From assembly GCA_012026855.1 (NCBI GenBank), contig VEOV01000035.1, forward strand, positions 1-12,918: a DNA stretch of 12,918 bases, in the 5' to 3' direction. Numbering within the stretch: the first letter of the stretch is position 1; every line of letters begins with the position of its first letter. Below are positions 12,410 through 12,918 of this stretch, in pieces. The notes beneath the pieces were generated by a model that made no database searches, was not told where the DNA came from, and saw nothing but the letters and a program-made list of their open reading frames with translations. A program made the translations under genes and the position numbers. The stretch comes from Geobacter sp. GTDB lineage: Bacteria > Desulfobacterota > Desulfuromonadia > Geobacterales > DSM-12255.

Positions 12410-12918
12410 ATGGCTTTGGTTGTTCAAAAGTACGGCGGTACCTCAATGGGCAGCATTGAGAGGATCAAAAACGTTGCAAAGCGGGTAGCAAAGGGGTTTG
12501 ACGAAGGTAATGAGATGGTTGTGGTTGTCTCGGCCATGTCCGGCGAGACCAATAAGCTTGTTGCCCTTGCCAATGATACCTGTGAATTTCCGGATCTGCG
12601 CGAATACGACGTGCTGGTTGCTGCCGGTGAGCAGGTTTCCATCGCCCTGCTGTCAATGACCCTCATCGGCATGGGGTACAAGGCAAAGTCTTACCATGGC
12701 TGGCAGGTTCCCATCATCACTGATAGCGTTGCCAGCAAGGCACGTATTGAAGAGATCCCGGATACTAATGTCCGCGAAGACCTGAAAAACGGCACTATCG
12801 TTATTGTGGCCGGCTTCCAGGGGATTGATCGCAAAGGTAATGTGACCACCCTCGGCCGCGGCGGCTCCGATACCTCTGCCGTGGCAATGGCAGCTGCTCT
12901 CAAGGCAGATGTCTGCGA
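12410..12918 (+). CDS. lysC: Aspartate kinase (aspartokinase), 5' part
   Basis: The first 169 codons of an aspartokinase, the first enzyme of the aspartate pathway to lysine, threonine and methionine; the gene runs off the window. The N-terminal amino-acid-kinase signature MALVVQKYGGTSMGS is present, followed by VVVVSAMSGETNKL (about residues 38-51), the LVAAGEQVSIALLS segment (about 69-82) and the GRGGSDTSAVA substrate/ATP motif near residue 153. ATG 12410 has GGAGGAG (12397-12403) 6 nt upstream. The ACT regulatory domains expected at the C-terminus lie outside the window. The tsaE-lysC order is, as I recall, common in Geobacter genomes. Confidence 0.96.
   Translation, partial: MALVVQKYGGTSMGSIERIKNVAKRVAKGFDEGNEMVVVVSAMSGETNKLVALANDTCEFPDLREYDVLVAAGEQVSIALLSMTLIGMGYKAKSYHGWQVPIITDSVASKARIEEIPDTNVREDLKNGTIVIVAGFQGIDRKGNVTTLGRGGSDTSAVAMAAALKADVC

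Overview
The window looks like chromosomal DNA from a Geobacter-type bacterium (Desulfuromonadales, Geobacteraceae or close kin). This is inferred from gene content: a CbiM-PDGLE/CbiQ/CbiO nickel ECF transporter divergent from nikR, a tsaE-aspartokinase pair, CcsA-type cytochrome c maturation, and several B12-binding radical SAM proteins. No rRNA, tRNA, CRISPR array, insertion sequence or phage gene was recognised.

Left part (1-7380), visibly more AT-rich in its spacers. It opens with the 3' end of a CcsA/ResC-type heme-handling membrane protein. Next is a B12-binding radical SAM gene (793-2130) interrupted by one in-frame amber codon at 1144-1146. A strong hairpin (2156-2193) separates it from a convergent two-gene minus-strand operon: a LuxE-like acyl-protein synthetase homologue (3929 down to 2448) and, overlapping it by 4 nt, a 78-aa two-TM protein. 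After a 394-bp divergent spacer come, on the plus strand, a small three-TM protein, a TTG-started membrane-anchored class A beta-lactamase-like serine hydrolase overlapping it by 4 nt, and an intact BchE-like B12 radical SAM enzyme (5800-7317) closed by a textbook terminator (7346-7375).

Right part (7387-12918), more GC-rich, is a coherent nickel-homeostasis locus followed by housekeeping genes. On the minus strand, cbiM (fused to a PDGLE region and ending in a tail with 33 His among its last 84 residues), cbiQ, cbiO and an HsmA-like four-TM gene form an operon. The last three are tightly coupled; cbiM is followed by a 117-bp gap. Divergent from cbiM is nikR. The intergenic region holds GTGCTAC-N13-GTAACAC, which fits the NikR-type operator consensus as I recall it. 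NikR with Ni(II) would thus repress cbiM and possibly nikR. nikR is followed by a two-CBS-domain protein and tsaE in a tight array, then lysC, cut by the window end.

The best candidates for something new are: (i) the amber codon splitting an otherwise intact radical SAM gene; (ii) the uncharacterised neighbourhood combining two B12 radical SAM genes, an orphan LuxE-like enzyme without luxC/luxD, and small membrane proteins; (iii) the unusually long His tail on CbiM together with the HsmA-like protein in a nickel operon; (iv) a partial NikR-like site just upstream of the interrupted radical SAM gene, which might link the two halves. I see no proof of a wholly new system; function for the left half is inference.
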